From: Rhodococcus aetherivorans
GTDB lineage: Bacteria > Actinomycetota > Actinomycetes > Mycobacteriales > Mycobacteriaceae
Assembly: GCF_011058165.1 (NCBI RefSeq)
Contig: NZ_JAALEG010000043.1
Location: 1-50,113, forward strand
Direction: 5' to 3'
DNA length: 50,113 nt
The translations under genes were made by a program, and so were the position numbers. Each line of letters starts with the position of its first letter. Position 1 is the stretch's first letter. The notes beneath the pieces were generated by a model that saw nothing but the letters and a program-made list of their open reading frames with translations, had not been told where the DNA came from and ran no database searches. This document shows positions 1-8,463 of this stretch, piece after piece.

Positions 1-127
1 CGGGGCCCGGATCGTGCTGCACCTGGCGCTCGAACTGGCCCGCCGCGGCGGCGGTGTCGGGGCCGCGGCCCTGTGCGGCGGCGGCGGCCAGGGCGACGCC
101 CTCATCGTCCGCGTCCCCAAGGCGTAG
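1..127 (+). CDS. Acetyl-CoA C-acetyltransferase (thiolase), C-terminal end only
   Basis: The reading frame is open from the left window edge to a TAG at 125-127, giving the last 41 residues. The end carries the thiolase C-terminal signature [14 protein letters not shown], whose Cys is the second catalytic cysteine of the family, preceded by [17 protein letters not shown], which is also typical. Thiolases of this group carry out the last step of beta-oxidation or condense acetyl-CoA. The substrate cannot be judged from this fragment. A strong hairpin follows 36 bases after the stop. Confidence 0.85.
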   Translation, partial: GARIVLHLALELARRGGGVGAAALCGGGGQGDALIVRVPKA

Positions 128-162
128 GACCCGCGACCTCGAGGATCCGTCGAGGACCGTCA

Positions 163-201
163 CGTTCGGGCGGAGGCGACACGATCGCCTCCGCCCGAAC
201 G
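163..201 (+). terminator. Strong hairpin terminator after the thiolase gene
   Basis: A perfect 17-bp inverted repeat (163-179 with 185-201) encloses a 5-base loop CACGA. It lies 36 bases after the thiolase stop. No T-run follows, which is usual for actinobacterial terminators. It would also work for transcripts arriving on the minus strand. Confidence 0.8.
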
Positions 202-218
202 CGTGTCCGGGGACCCTG

Positions 219-240
219 TCGCGCGCCGGCCGGCGCGCGA
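219..240. repeat. 22-bp perfect palindrome, second hairpin of a tandem pair
   Basis: Positions 219-240 form a perfect 22-bp GC-only palindrome apart from the outermost T/A, centred on 229/230. It sits 17 bases after the first hairpin, so transcripts from either side meet two stable hairpins. It is probably a back-up or minus-strand terminator; a protein-binding role is possible but unsupported. Confidence 0.5.
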
Positions 241-732
241 CGCGGTCGACCGGGTATGCGGGACAGAGCTTGAAGTGCGAATGTCCCCTCGCTCCGAGAT
301 AAGGCGGCGGCCAGCGCGTCCGGGTTGGCGAGGATGAGGGCGATCCCGTCGCTGTCGCTGTCGGATTCGACCTCGGTGTGCGCATGCCTCCAGGCCCGAA
401 TAGGAATCGAAAGATACTGTTCGGCAACGGTTCCGAACGTCATCGGTGAACCCGCTCGGGAGCCGAACCGGTCACCGCGGCACCGAGCGCGCGGGACATC
501 CGCGCACTCTCGAACACCGTCGGTGCCCGTAGCAGAGCCAGGACGACGGAGGCGAGCGAGTACTCCGCGCCGGCGGGCAGGTGCCGCACAGCCCCCGCTG
601 CCCCGCACACGGTGACGGTCAGCGCGGCGACCGCGACTCCGATGCCGACGCCGCGAGCGTGAGGAGATGCGCCGAGATTGCCGCGTTCACCACGACGGCC
701 GCGACGACATCACGAGAGGCGCCCGCGGGTTC
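241..732 (-). other. Gene-poor stretch with a possible membrane-protein remnant (440-709, minus)
   Basis: No convincing intact gene is present. On the minus strand, 709 to 440 is open with a hydrophobic segment (GVGIGVAVAALTVTVCGAAG) followed by a plausible soluble tail ending in PERVHR. It lacks an ATG/GTG start with a ribosome site, and an in-frame stop lies immediately upstream at 710-712. Its stop overlaps an ATG at 443 (ATGA) opening a second minus frame, but that frame runs through the 163-201 terminator and into the thiolase gene, so it is unlikely to be a real gene as it stands. This looks like decayed coding DNA. Confidence 0.3.
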
Positions 733-1470
733 TCAGCGGTCGACGACGGTGGTGTCGAAGTGGTAGCGCGACGCGCGGTAGCAGTGACTACCGAACTCCA
801 CGGCGGTTCCCGAGTCGTCGTACGCGGTGCGGTTCATGGTGAGCAGGGGCGCGCCCGTCTTCTCGTCGAGCAGGCCGGCCTCCTCGCGGGTGGCCGCTCG
901 CGCTCCGATGCGCTGGCGGGCCAGCCGGATGTGCACGCCGCGCGCACGAAGCGACTGATAGAGGCCGTGATCCTCGAGTTCGTCCGCATCCGGCGCGATC
1001 GCGACCGGTAGGTGGTTGTTCATGATCGCCAGCGGTTCCCCGTTGGTACACCGCAGCCGGCGGATCGACACCACCTCCGCGTCCGGCCCGAGATTGAGTT
1101 CGAGCGCGACCTCCTCGGCCGGAGGGCCCACCCGATAGTCGAGGAGCTTCGTGGTGGGGGTCTGCCCCGCGCGGGCGAGGTCGTCGAACAGGCTGGTCAG
1201 CTCCACGGGACGGTGGACGGGACTCTGGACGACCTGCGTGCCGACCCCGCGCTTGCGTACCAGCAGACCCTTGTCGACGAGTTCCTGGATGGCGCGCCGG
1301 GTGGTCGGGCGGGACAGATTGAGCCGCTGCGCCAGCGCGAGCTCGTTCTCGAACCGGTCGCCGGGGGCGAGATCCCCACCAAGGATGGCCTTTTCGATGG
1401 CCTGGGCAAGCTGGAAGTACAGCGGTACCGGGCTCGAACGGTCGAGCTCGACTGCGAGCTGTGCACTCAC
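733..1470 (-). CDS. GntR/HutC-family regulator of the inositol operon (IolR-like)
   Basis: A 245-residue transcription factor. The N-terminal winged helix (about residues 10-75) includes PLYFQLAQAIEKAILGGDL and LSRPTTRRAIQELVDKGLL. A UTRA effector-binding domain follows (about 95-240) with the usual REEAGLLDEKTGAPLL-type core and the ending AYDDSGTAVEFGSHCYR. The GTG start at 1470 is preferred because GGAG precedes it and it begins directly before the wHTH; the frame stays open to 1557, but that part is low-complexity and unlike the family. The gene is divergent from iolC, with shared operators between them, so it is inferred to be the local repressor, probably released by an inositol-pathway intermediate. 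Confidence 0.85.
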   Translation of the reverse strand: MSAQLAVELDRSSPVPLYFQLAQAIEKAILGGDLAPGDRFENELALAQRLNLSRPTTRRAIQELVDKGLLVRKRGVGTQVVQSPVHRPVELTSLFDDLARAGQTPTTKLLDYRVGPPAEEVALELNLGPDAEVVSIRRLRCTNGEPLAIMNNHLPVAIAPDADELEDHGLYQSLRARGVHIRLARQRIGARAATREEAGLLDEKTGAPLLTMNRTAYDDSGTAVEFGSHCYRASRYHFDTTVVDR

Positions 1471-1525
1471 GGACCACTCCGATCTCCAGCGAGGCGGCCC
1501 GGCGGACCGCGGATTCAGCTGAAGT

Positions 1526-1585
1526 GTATGTGAACACGGACATACGCTTGATTGCAAGTCAATATGTCAGGACAAAGCATTGACA
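1526..1585. promoter_or_regulatory. Divergent promoter/operator region between the GntR gene and iolC
   Basis: Two dyads are visible. Site 1 is 1526-1545: GTATGT, 8 bases, ACATAC. Site 2 is 1562-1577, ATATGTCAGGACAAAG, whose core TGTCAGGACA is nearly symmetric and matches the perfect palindrome at 10053-10068 in 13 of 16 bases. A TTGACA hexamer at 1580-1585 could be the -35 box of the iolC promoter and adjoins site 2, so binding there should block transcription. Assignment to the neighbouring GntR protein is inferred from position and the repeated site. Confidence 0.6.
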
Positions 1586-1666
1586 CGCGCCGGTGACATG
1601 GCGCACAGTTTCTGTGGACGCCGCGATCCCCGCGGACTGCCACCATCATCTTTCGGGAGTGCAGCC

Positions 1667-2653
1667 TTGACCACCACGCAGACGCAGACCGAGCGCCCGC
1701 TGGACGTGCTCGCCATCGGACGCAGCGGCGTCGACATCTACCCGCTCCAGACCGGCGTCGGACTGGAGGACGTGTCGACCTTCGGCAAGTTTCTCGGCGG
1801 CAGCGCCGCGAACGTGGCCGTTGCCGCGGCCCGGCTCGGGCGCAGCAGCGCCCTGATTTCCGGGATCGGCGCCGACCCGTTCGGCCGGTTCGTCCGCGCC
1901 GAACTCGAGCGGCTCGGCGTCCGGACCCGGCACCTGATCACCGACGGCCGCTACCCCACCCCGGTCACCTTCTGTGAGATCTTCCCGCCCGACGACTTCC
2001 CGCTCTACTTCTACCGCCGTCCGTCGGCTCCCGATCTGCAGATCCAGCCCGAACACCTCGACCTCGAGGCCGTCCGCACCGCGCGGCTGTTCTGGGCGAC
2101 GGTGACCGGACTGTCCGAAGAACCCAGCCGCAGTGCACATTTCGCCGCCTGGGAGGCGCGCGGCCGAATCCGGCACACGGTCCTCGACCTGGACTACCGG
2201 CCGATGTTCTGGGATTCCCCGGCGGCCGCCACCGAGCAGGTCCAGCGGGCACTGCAGCACGTCACCGTCGCCGTCGGCAATCGTGAGGAGTGCGAGATCG
2301 CCGTCGGCGAGACCAATGCGCACCGCGCGGCCGACGCCCTGCTCGACCTCGGCGTCGAGCTCGCGATCGTCAAGCAGGGCCCGAAAGGCGTGCTCGGCAA
2401 GACCCGCTCGCAGTCGGTGACCGTCGCGCCCAACCCCGTGGACGTCGTCAACGGCCTCGGTGCGGGCGACGCGTTCGGCGGCTCGCTGATCAACGGACTG
2501 CTCGCCGGGTGGCCGCTCGAGAAGACCCTGCGCTACGCCAACGCCGCAGGCGCCATCGTGGCCTCCCGCCTCGAATGCTCCACCGCCATGCCCACCGCGG
2601 ACGAGGTCGCCCACCTCGCCGACGCGACCGCCACGGAGGCCGTCAATGTCTGA
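1667..2653 (+). CDS. iolC: 5-dehydro-2-deoxygluconokinase IolC
   Basis: A PfkB-family sugar kinase of 328 residues that phosphorylates 5-dehydro-2-deoxy-D-gluconate (DKG) in myo-inositol catabolism. Visible motifs are the PfkB entry DVLAIGRSGVDIYPLQ, the substrate-binding GGSAANVAVAAARLG and the C-terminal signature NGLGAGDAFGGSLINGLL, containing the anion hole and catalytic Asp. The TTG start at 1667 is chosen because GGGAG lies 7 bases upstream and the protein then begins like the family; an in-frame GTG/ATG extension to 1580 would run back into the operator region. First gene of the iol operon; its stop overlaps the next gene's ATG. Confidence 0.92.
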   Translation: MTTTQTQTERPLDVLAIGRSGVDIYPLQTGVGLEDVSTFGKFLGGSAANVAVAAARLGRSSALISGIGADPFGRFVRAELERLGVRTRHLITDGRYPTPVTFCEIFPPDDFPLYFYRRPSAPDLQIQPEHLDLEAVRTARLFWATVTGLSEEPSRSAHFAAWEARGRIRHTVLDLDYRPMFWDSPAAATEQVQRALQHVTVAVGNREECEIAVGETNAHRAADALLDLGVELAIVKQGPKGVLGKTRSQSVTVAPNPVDVVNGLGAGDAFGGSLINGLLAGWPLEKTLRYANAAGAIVASRLECSTAMPTADEVAHLADATATEAVNV

Positions 2654-3548
2654 GAATTCCACCCTGCCGTCGACCCCGCCCCAGCGGACCTACGGCGAGA
2701 TCACCGAGCTGCGCGCCGAGGATCCGGGCGCCATCGAACGGGCCTGGGCCGCGCGGGCCACCCGGCCCGCGACGCGCGGCGACGGGCGCCTGATGATCGT
2801 CGCCGCCGACCACCCCGCCCGCGGCGCCCTGGCCGTCGGCGACCGGCCCACCGCCATGAACAGCCGCACCGACCTGCTCGACCGGCTCCGCACCGCGCTG
2901 GCGGACCCGGGCGTCGACGGCGTGCTCGCCACCTCCGACATCCTCGACGACCTCGTGCTGCTCGGCGCGCTCGAGGACAAGGTGGTCTTCTCCTCGATGA
3001 ACCGCGGCGGGCTCGCCGGCGCCACCTTCGAATTCGACGACCGGATGACCGGCGCGACCGCCGCGTCGACCGCCCGGTACCGCATGAACGGCGCGAAGAT
3101 GCTCTGCCGGGTGGCGCTCGACGATCCCGGCACCCTGTCGATGATGACCGAGTGTGCCCGGGCCGTCGACGAACTCGCCGACCACGGCCTGATCGCTATG
3201 CTCGAGCCGTTCCTCTCCCGGCGCGTCGACGGCAAGGTCCGCAACGACCTGTCGCCCGACGCGGTCATCAAGTCGATCCACATCCTGCAGGGCATCGGAT
3301 CCACCTCAGCCTACACCTGGATGAAACTGCCCGTGGTCGACGAGATGGAGCGGGTCATGGACGCCACCACGCTGCCGACCCTGCTGCTCGGCGGGGACCC
3401 CAGCGATCCCGACGCCGCCTTCGCCGCCTGGGAGAAGGCGCTGGGCCTGCCGTCCGTGCGCGGCCTCGTCGTCGGGCGCACCCTGCTGTACCCGCACGAC
3501 GACGACGTCGCCGGCGCCGTCGCGACCGCCGTCTCGCTGGTGCGGTGA
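2646..3548 (+). CDS. Cgl0159-family (beta/alpha)8 aldolase, probable DKGP aldolase
   Basis: A 300-residue TIM-barrel protein of the actinobacterial Cgl0159 type, related to DeoC/LacD class I aldolases. Features are LMIVAADHPARGAL near residue 50, GVLATSDILDDL, the MNGAKMLCRV strand whose Lys is a candidate Schiff-base residue, IAMLEPFLS, and TWMKLPVVDEMERVM. In actinobacterial iol clusters this family takes the place of IolJ, so it probably splits 6-phospho-5-dehydro-2-deoxygluconate into dihydroxyacetone phosphate and malonate semialdehyde. That role is inferred from context. The ATG overlaps the iolC stop by 8 bases and the stop overlaps iolB, so the genes look translationally coupled. Confidence 0.8.
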   Translation: MSENSTLPSTPPQRTYGEITELRAEDPGAIERAWAARATRPATRGDGRLMIVAADHPARGALAVGDRPTAMNSRTDLLDRLRTALADPGVDGVLATSDILDDLVLLGALEDKVVFSSMNRGGLAGATFEFDDRMTGATAASTARYRMNGAKMLCRVALDDPGTLSMMTECARAVDELADHGLIAMLEPFLSRRVDGKVRNDLSPDAVIKSIHILQGIGSTSAYTWMKLPVVDEMERVMDATTLPTLLLGGDPSDPDAAFAAWEKALGLPSVRGLVVGRTLLYPHDDDVAGAVATAVSLVR

Positions 3549-4447
3549 GCGCCGTGAACAGCAAGTACTACCTGCCCGCCCGCTCCACCGGCGAGGCCCC
3601 GTTCACCGTGGCCGTCACCCCCGGGACCGCCGGGTGGTCCGAATCCAGCCTGTGGGTCGTCGAACTCGGCCCCGGCGAGCACGTCGAGCACCGGTCCGGC
3701 GACGACGAGATCCTCGTCGTGCCGCTGTCCGGCTCCGCCGAGGTGCGCTGCGCCGACGAGACGGTGACGCTCGCCGGCCGCCGGAGCGTCTTCGACGGCC
3801 CCACCGACTTCGCCTACGTCGGCGTCGACAGCTCCTTCCGGGTCGCGAGCGCGGCCGGTGGCCGCTTCGCGCTCTGCGGTGCCCGCGCCACCCGCCGGAT
3901 GCCGTTCCGGTACGTCCCGGCCGCCGACGTCCCCGTCGAACTGCGCGGCGCGGGCAACTGCAGCCGTCAGGTGCACAACTTCGGCACCGCGGATGTCTTC
4001 GACGCCGACTCGATCATCGCGTGCGAGGTCATCACCCCGGGCGGCAACTGGTCGTCCTACCCCGCCCACAAGCACGACGAGAACACCGACGCCGAGTCCG
4101 AGCTCGAGGAGATCTACTACTTCGAGATCGACGAAGGCGAGACGGGCACACCAGGATTCGGTTTCCACCGGGTCTACGGCACGCCCGAGCGGCCGATCGA
4201 GGTGCTCGAGGAGGTCCGCAGCGGCGACGTCGTGCTCGTCCCGCACGGCTACCACGGCCCGTCCATCGCGGCCCCCGGCTACCACATGTACTACCTCAAC
4301 GTGATGGCCGGACCCGGCCCCGAACGGGCCTGGCGCATCTGCGACGACCCCGCCCACACCTGGCTCCGCACCAGCTGGGAACACCAGGAGATCGATCCCC
4401 GACTGCCGCTCCACACCGGCCGCCCGCCCCAGAGCTCAGGAGAGTAG
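3545..4447 (+). CDS. iolB: 5-deoxy-glucuronate isomerase IolB
   Basis: A cupin-fold isomerase of 300 residues that converts 5-deoxy-D-glucuronate to 5-dehydro-2-deoxy-gluconate, the substrate of IolC. The metal-site region is clear: SSYPAHKHDEN (two His), ELEEIYYFEI (Glu) and VLVPHGYHGP. The length fits the family (270-300). The GTG at 3545 overlaps the aldolase stop (GTGA); a second in-frame GTG at 3554 with GGTGAG just before it is an equally possible start. Confidence 0.92.
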   Translation: MSAVNSKYYLPARSTGEAPFTVAVTPGTAGWSESSLWVVELGPGEHVEHRSGDDEILVVPLSGSAEVRCADETVTLAGRRSVFDGPTDFAYVGVDSSFRVASAAGGRFALCGARATRRMPFRYVPAADVPVELRGAGNCSRQVHNFGTADVFDADSIIACEVITPGGNWSSYPAHKHDENTDAESELEEIYYFEIDEGETGTPGFGFHRVYGTPERPIEVLEEVRSGDVVLVPHGYHGPSIAAPGYHMYYLNVMAGPGPERAWRICDDPAHTWLRTSWEHQEIDPRLPLHTGRPPQSSGE

Positions 4448-4451
4448 ACCA

Positions 4452-6467
4452 GTGGCGCCCATCAACTCCGACCGCGACGGCGCGGTCACCGGAATCCGCA
4501 CGCCGGACACCGAGCACACCGTGCGCCTGACCGTGGCGCAGGCGACCGTGCGGTTCCTCGCCGCCCAGCACGTCGAACGCGACGGCGAGCGCACCCCGTT
4601 CTTCGCCGGCTGCTTCGGCATCTTCGGACACGGCAACGTCGCCGGCCTCGGCCAGGCTCTGCTGCAGGCCGAGACCGAGGACCTCGACGCCGGGCGCGAG
4701 CCCTCCCTGCCGTACGTGCTCGGCCGCAACGAACAGGCCATGGTGCACAGCGCCGTCGCCTACGCCCGCATGAAGGACCGCCTCCAGGCCTGGGCCGTGA
4801 CCGCATCCGTCGGACCGGGCTCGACCAACATGGTCACCGGTGCCGCCCTCGCGACGATCAACCGCCTGCCCGTGCTGCTCCTGCCGGCGGACACGTTCGC
4901 CACCCGTGCCAGCGCTCCGGTCCTGCAGGAACTCGAACGTCCCGATTCCGGGGACGTCACCGTCAACGACTGCTTCCGTCCGGTGTCGCGCTTCTTCGAC
5001 CGGGTCTGGCGGCCGGAGCAGCTGCCCGCGGCCCTGCTCGGCGCGATGCGGGTCCTCACCGACCCGGTCGAGACCGGCACCGCCACCGTCGCGATCCCGC
5101 AGGACGTGCAGGCGGAGGCGTTCGACTGGCCGGTGTCCCTGTTCGCCGAACGGACCTGGCACGTGGGCCGCCCGCTGCCCGAGCGCGCAGCGCTGGCCCG
5201 TGCGGCCGAGGCGATCCGGTCGGCGCGCCGGCCGTTGATCGTCGCCGGTGGCGGCGTCGTCTACAGCCGCGCGACGGACGCGCTGGCGCGGTTCTGCGAG
5301 CGCACCGGGATTCCGGTCGGGCAGAGCCAGGCCGGAAAGGGCTCGCTGCCCTACGACCACCCGCAGTCGGTGGGAGCGATCGGCTCGACCGGCACCACCG
5401 CCGCCAACGCCCTGGCCGCCGAGGCCGACCTGGTGATCGGGATCGGCACCCGCTACAGCGATTTCACCTCCGCGTCCCGCACCGCGTTCACCGACCCCGA
5501 CGTGCGGTTCGTCAACATCAACGTGGCGTCGTTCGATGCGGTCAAGCAGGGCGCCGTCGGCGTGGTCGCCGACGCCCGCGAGACGATCGAGGCACTCGAC
5601 GAGGCGCTGGCGGGCTACGCCGTCTCCGACGGCTACCGCGCCCTCGTCGCGCAGCTCGCCGCCGACTGGGAGGCGACCGTCGACGCCGTCTACTCCCCCG
5701 GCGTGCACGGCACGAACGTCGCGACGGGTGCCGAAGCCCTCACCCAGAACGAGGTCATCGGGCTCGTCAACGCCATCTCGGAACCGCGGGACGTCGTGGT
5801 GTGCGCCGCCGGGTCGATGCCCGGCGACCTGCACAAGCTGTGGCGCACCCGGGATCCCAAGGGCTACCACGTGGAATACGGCTACTCGTGCATGGGATAC
5901 GAGGTCGCCGGCGGGCTCGGCGTGGCGATGGCATGCCCCGACCGGGACGTCTTCGTGATGGTCGGGGACGGCTCCTACCTGATGATGGCCACCGAACTCG
6001 TCACCGCCGTGCAGGAGGGCGTGAAGGTGATCGTGGTGCTGGTGCAGAACCACGGATTCGCCTCCATCGGCTCGCTGTCGGAATCGCTCGGCTCGCAGCG
6101 CTTCGGCACCTCGTACCGCTATCGCAGCGACCGGGGCCGGCTGGACGGCGGCGTGCTGCCGGTGGATCTGGCGGCCAACGCCGCCAGCCTCGGCGTGGAC
6201 GTCCTGCGGGCGACGACCGCCGCGGAGTTCGCCGACGCCCTCGAGGCCGCGAAGGCGTCCGACCGCGCCACCGTCGTCCACGTGGAGACGGACCCGCTCA
6301 TCGGCGCACCCGACAGCGAATCCTGGTGGGACGTACCCGTATCGGAGACCTCGACGCTCGAGTCCACACAGCAGGCCCGCGAGGTGTACGAGGCGTGGAA
6401 GAGGGTCCAGCGTCCCTACCTGCGCCCGTCCGAACCCGCGCCCGAATCGTCCTCCACCGACAACTGA
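4452..6467 (+). CDS. iolD: 3D-trihydroxycyclohexane-1,2-dione acylhydrolase IolD
   Basis: A thiamine-diphosphate enzyme of 671 residues, slightly longer than typical IolD, that opens the ring of 3D-(3,5/4)-trihydroxycyclohexane-1,2-dione to 5-deoxy-glucuronate. The N-terminal Pyr domain carries the catalytic Glu in GRNEQAM (about residue 94), the central domain spans about 235-400, and the C-terminal PP domain has the ThDP/Mg signature GDGSYLMM (about residue 505) running to LVQNHGFASIG. The GTG start has AGGAGAG 7 bases upstream. It lies 4 bases after iolB, in the same operon. The Glu/Ser/Thr/Asp-rich tail (ESSSTDN) is probably unstructured. Confidence 0.93.
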   Translation: MAPINSDRDGAVTGIRTPDTEHTVRLTVAQATVRFLAAQHVERDGERTPFFAGCFGIFGHGNVAGLGQALLQAETEDLDAGREPSLPYVLGRNEQAMVHSAVAYARMKDRLQAWAVTASVGPGSTNMVTGAALATINRLPVLLLPADTFATRASAPVLQELERPDSGDVTVNDCFRPVSRFFDRVWRPEQLPAALLGAMRVLTDPVETGTATVAIPQDVQAEAFDWPVSLFAERTWHVGRPLPERAALARAAEAIRSARRPLIVAGGGVVYSRATDALARFCERTGIPVGQSQAGKGSLPYDHPQSVGAIGSTGTTAANALAAEADLVIGIGTRYSDFTSASRTAFTDPDVRFVNINVASFDAVKQGAVGVVADARETIEALDEALAGYAVSDGYRALVAQLAADWEATVDAVYSPGVHGTNVATGAEALTQNEVIGLVNAISEPRDVVVCAAGSMPGDLHKLWRTRDPKGYHVEYGYSCMGYEVAGGLGVAMACPDRDVFVMVGDGSYLMMATELVTAVQEGVKVIVVLVQNHGFASIGSLSESLGSQRFGTSYRYRSDRGRLDGGVLPVDLAANAASLGVDVLRATTAAEFADALEAAKASDRATVVHVETDPLIGAPDSESWWDVPVSETSTLESTQQAREVYEAWKRVQRPYLRPSEPAPESSSTDN

Positions 6468-6495
6468 CCCCCACCAAGAGAAGGACACCCACCAC

Positions 6496-7401
6496 ATGAG
6501 CACCATCCGCGTCGGCTCCGCTCCCGACTCCTGGGGCGTCTGGTTCCCGGACGACCCGCAGCAGACGCCCCACACCCGTTTCCTCGACGAGGTGGCGGCG
6601 GCCGGCTACCGGTGGATCGAACTGGGCCCCTACGGCTACCTGCCCACCGACCCGCAGCAGCTCACCGACGAGCTCGCGGCCCGCGACCTGAAGCTCTCTG
6701 CCGGCACGGTGTTCGAGCACCTCCACCAGGACGACTCCTGGGGCGCGGTGTGGTCCCAGATCGAGGACGTCGCCAAGCTCACCGCCGCGGTGGGCGGCAC
6801 CCACGTCGTGGTGATCCCGGAGATGTGGCGGCATCCCGCGACCGGCGAGGTGCTCGAGGACCGCAACCTGACGCCGGAGCAGTGGCGCAAGAAGGCCGGC
6901 GGGATGAACGAGCTCGGCAAGGCCATGTTCGAGAAGTACGGCGTGCGTGCCCAGTACCACCCGCACGCCGACAGCCACGTCGACACGGAAGAGAACGTCT
7001 ACCGGTTCCTCGACGGCACCGATCCCGAGTTCGTCAACCTGTGCCTCGACACCGGCCACATCAGCTACTGCGGCGGCGACAACCTGGCGATCATCGCCAA
7101 GCACCCCGACCGGATCGGCTACCTGCACCTCAAGCAGGTCGATCCCGAGGTCCGCGCCAAGGTCGAGGCCGAGGACCTGCCGTTCGGCGAAGCCGTGCGC
7201 CTCGGCGCGATGACCGAACCGCCACGCGGCATCCCGGACATGCCGCCGCTGCTCGAGGCGGTCGAGCAGCTCGGGATCGACGTGTTCGCCATCGTCGAGC
7301 AGGACATGTACCCCTGCCCGGCCGACGCCCCGCTGCCGATCGCACAGCGCACCCGAACGTATCTGGGGTCCTGCGGGATTCCAGCCGTCCGCTTCGTCTG
7401 A
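6496..7401 (+). CDS. iolE: Inosose dehydratase IolE
   Basis: A xylose-isomerase-like TIM barrel of 301 residues that dehydrates 2-keto-myo-inositol to 3D-trihydroxycyclohexane-1,2-dione. Family landmarks are GSAPDSWGVW at the N-terminus, AAGYRWIELGPYGYLP, AQYHPHADSHV (metal/substrate His), CLDTGHISYCGGD, YLHLKQVD and FAIVEQDMYPC, whose Glu is a metal ligand. AGAGAAGGACA precedes the ATG. It sits 28 bases after iolD, followed by iolG. Confidence 0.92.
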   Translation: MSTIRVGSAPDSWGVWFPDDPQQTPHTRFLDEVAAAGYRWIELGPYGYLPTDPQQLTDELAARDLKLSAGTVFEHLHQDDSWGAVWSQIEDVAKLTAAVGGTHVVVIPEMWRHPATGEVLEDRNLTPEQWRKKAGGMNELGKAMFEKYGVRAQYHPHADSHVDTEENVYRFLDGTDPEFVNLCLDTGHISYCGGDNLAIIAKHPDRIGYLHLKQVDPEVRAKVEAEDLPFGEAVRLGAMTEPPRGIPDMPPLLEAVEQLGIDVFAIVEQDMYPCPADAPLPIAQRTRTYLGSCGIPAVRFV

Positions 7402-7422
7402 GTACGTCAGGAGCCACCGAGA

Positions 7423-8463
7423 ATGTCCGACAGCACCGATCTCCGCATCGCCGTGCTCGGCGTCGGCATGATGGGCGCCGACCACGTCGCCCGCATCACC
7501 GACCGCATCAGCGGCGCGCGCGTCACCGTGGTCAACGACTACCTCACCGAGAAGGCCGAGCAGGTCGCCGCCACCGTGCCCGGCGCCCGCGTCGTCGCCG
7601 ATCCGCTCGACGCGATCGCCGCCGACGACGTGGATGCCGTCGTGCTCGCCACCCCGGGACCCACGCACGAGAAGCAGCTGCTCGCCTGCCTCGACGCCGG
7701 CAAGCCCGTCATGTGCGAGAAGCCCCTGACCACCGACGCCGCGACGTCCCTCGAGATCGTCAAGCGCGAGGCCCAGCTCGGCAGGAAGCTGATCCAGGTC
7801 GGGTTCATGCGCCGGTTCGACGCGGAGTACGAACAGCTCAAGGCCGCCCTCGTCGCGGGCGAGCTGGGGCAGCCGCTCGTGATGCACTGCGCGCACCGCA
7901 ACCCTGGGGTCCCGTCGTACTTCGACAGCGCGATGATCGTCAAGGATTCGATCGTGCACGAGGTCGACGTCACCCGGTTCCTGTTCGCCGAGGAGATCAC
8001 CTCCGTGCAGATCATCAGGCCGACGGCCAACACGCTCTCCGGCTCCGATCTGCAGGATCCCCAGATCGCCATCTTCACCACCGAGACCGGCCGCCACGTC
8101 GACGTCGAGGCGTTCGTCACCACCGGCCTGGCGTACGAGGTGCGCACCGAGGTCGTCGGCGAGCTCGGCTCCGCGATGATCGGCCTGGACGTGGGACTGG
8201 TCCGCAAGACCCGCCCCGGCGTCTGGGGCGGCACCATCACGCCGGACTTCCGGGTGCGTTTCGGTGCCGCCTACGACGCCGAGATCCAGCGCTGGGTGCA
8301 CGCGGTACGGTCGGGCGCCGAGACCGGCAGCTACGTCGACGGTCCCGGCGCCTGGGACGGCTACGCCGCCGCGGCGGTGTGCGAGGCCGGCGTCCGTTCG
8401 CTCGAGACCGGTGAGCGGGTCGCCGTGGACATGGTGGACCGCGCGTCCGTCCCGGGAGCGTGA
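7423..8463 (+). CDS. iolG: myo-Inositol 2-dehydrogenase IolG (Gfo/Idh/MocA family)
   Basis: An NAD(P)-dependent dehydrogenase of 346 residues that oxidises myo-inositol to scyllo-inosose, the entry reaction. The N-terminal Rossmann fold shows GVGMMGADHVARI, the family signature CEKPLTTD carries the catalytic Lys, and the substrate half has KDSIVHEVDVTRF with the conserved Asp/His pair, then GVWGGTITPDF. The C-terminal EAGVRSLETGERV is typical of inositol dehydrogenases. Related sugar dehydrogenases look alike, but the position between iolE and iolH supports this call. The stop overlaps the next GTG by 4 bases. Confidence 0.9.
   Translation: MSDSTDLRIAVLGVGMMGADHVARITDRISGARVTVVNDYLTEKAEQVAATVPGARVVADPLDAIAADDVDAVVLATPGPTHEKQLLACLDAGKPVMCEKPLTTDAATSLEIVKREAQLGRKLIQVGFMRRFDAEYEQLKAALVAGELGQPLVMHCAHRNPGVPSYFDSAMIVKDSIVHEVDVTRFLFAEEITSVQIIRPTANTLSGSDLQDPQIAIFTTETGRHVDVEAFVTTGLAYEVRTEVVGELGSAMIGLDVGLVRKTRPGVWGGTITPDFRVRFGAAYDAEIQRWVHAVRSGAETGSYVDGPGAWDGYAAAAVCEAGVRSLETGERVAVDMVDRASVPGA

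Noticed and set aside
277-300. GCGAATGT/CTCGCTCC-like words resembling the 45824/46932 hairpin ends
   Set aside because: Only a short partial match without the hairpin arms; likely chance.
102-608. Possible 168-residue minus-strand gene after the thiolase
   Set aside because: It runs through the strong terminator at 163-201 and into the thiolase gene, and shows no recognisable domain; treated as part of a decayed region.
1471-1557. Upstream ATG extension of the GntR regulator
   Set aside because: It would add 29 atypical residues and swallow the divergent operator; the GTG at 1470 has a ribosome site and fits the family.
4296-6575. Long open frame of 759 codons on the minus strand
   Set aside because: It is antisense to iolD, has no family motifs, is full of Gly/Arg/Val/Asp repeats typical of high-GC shadow frames, and iolD on the plus strand is certain.
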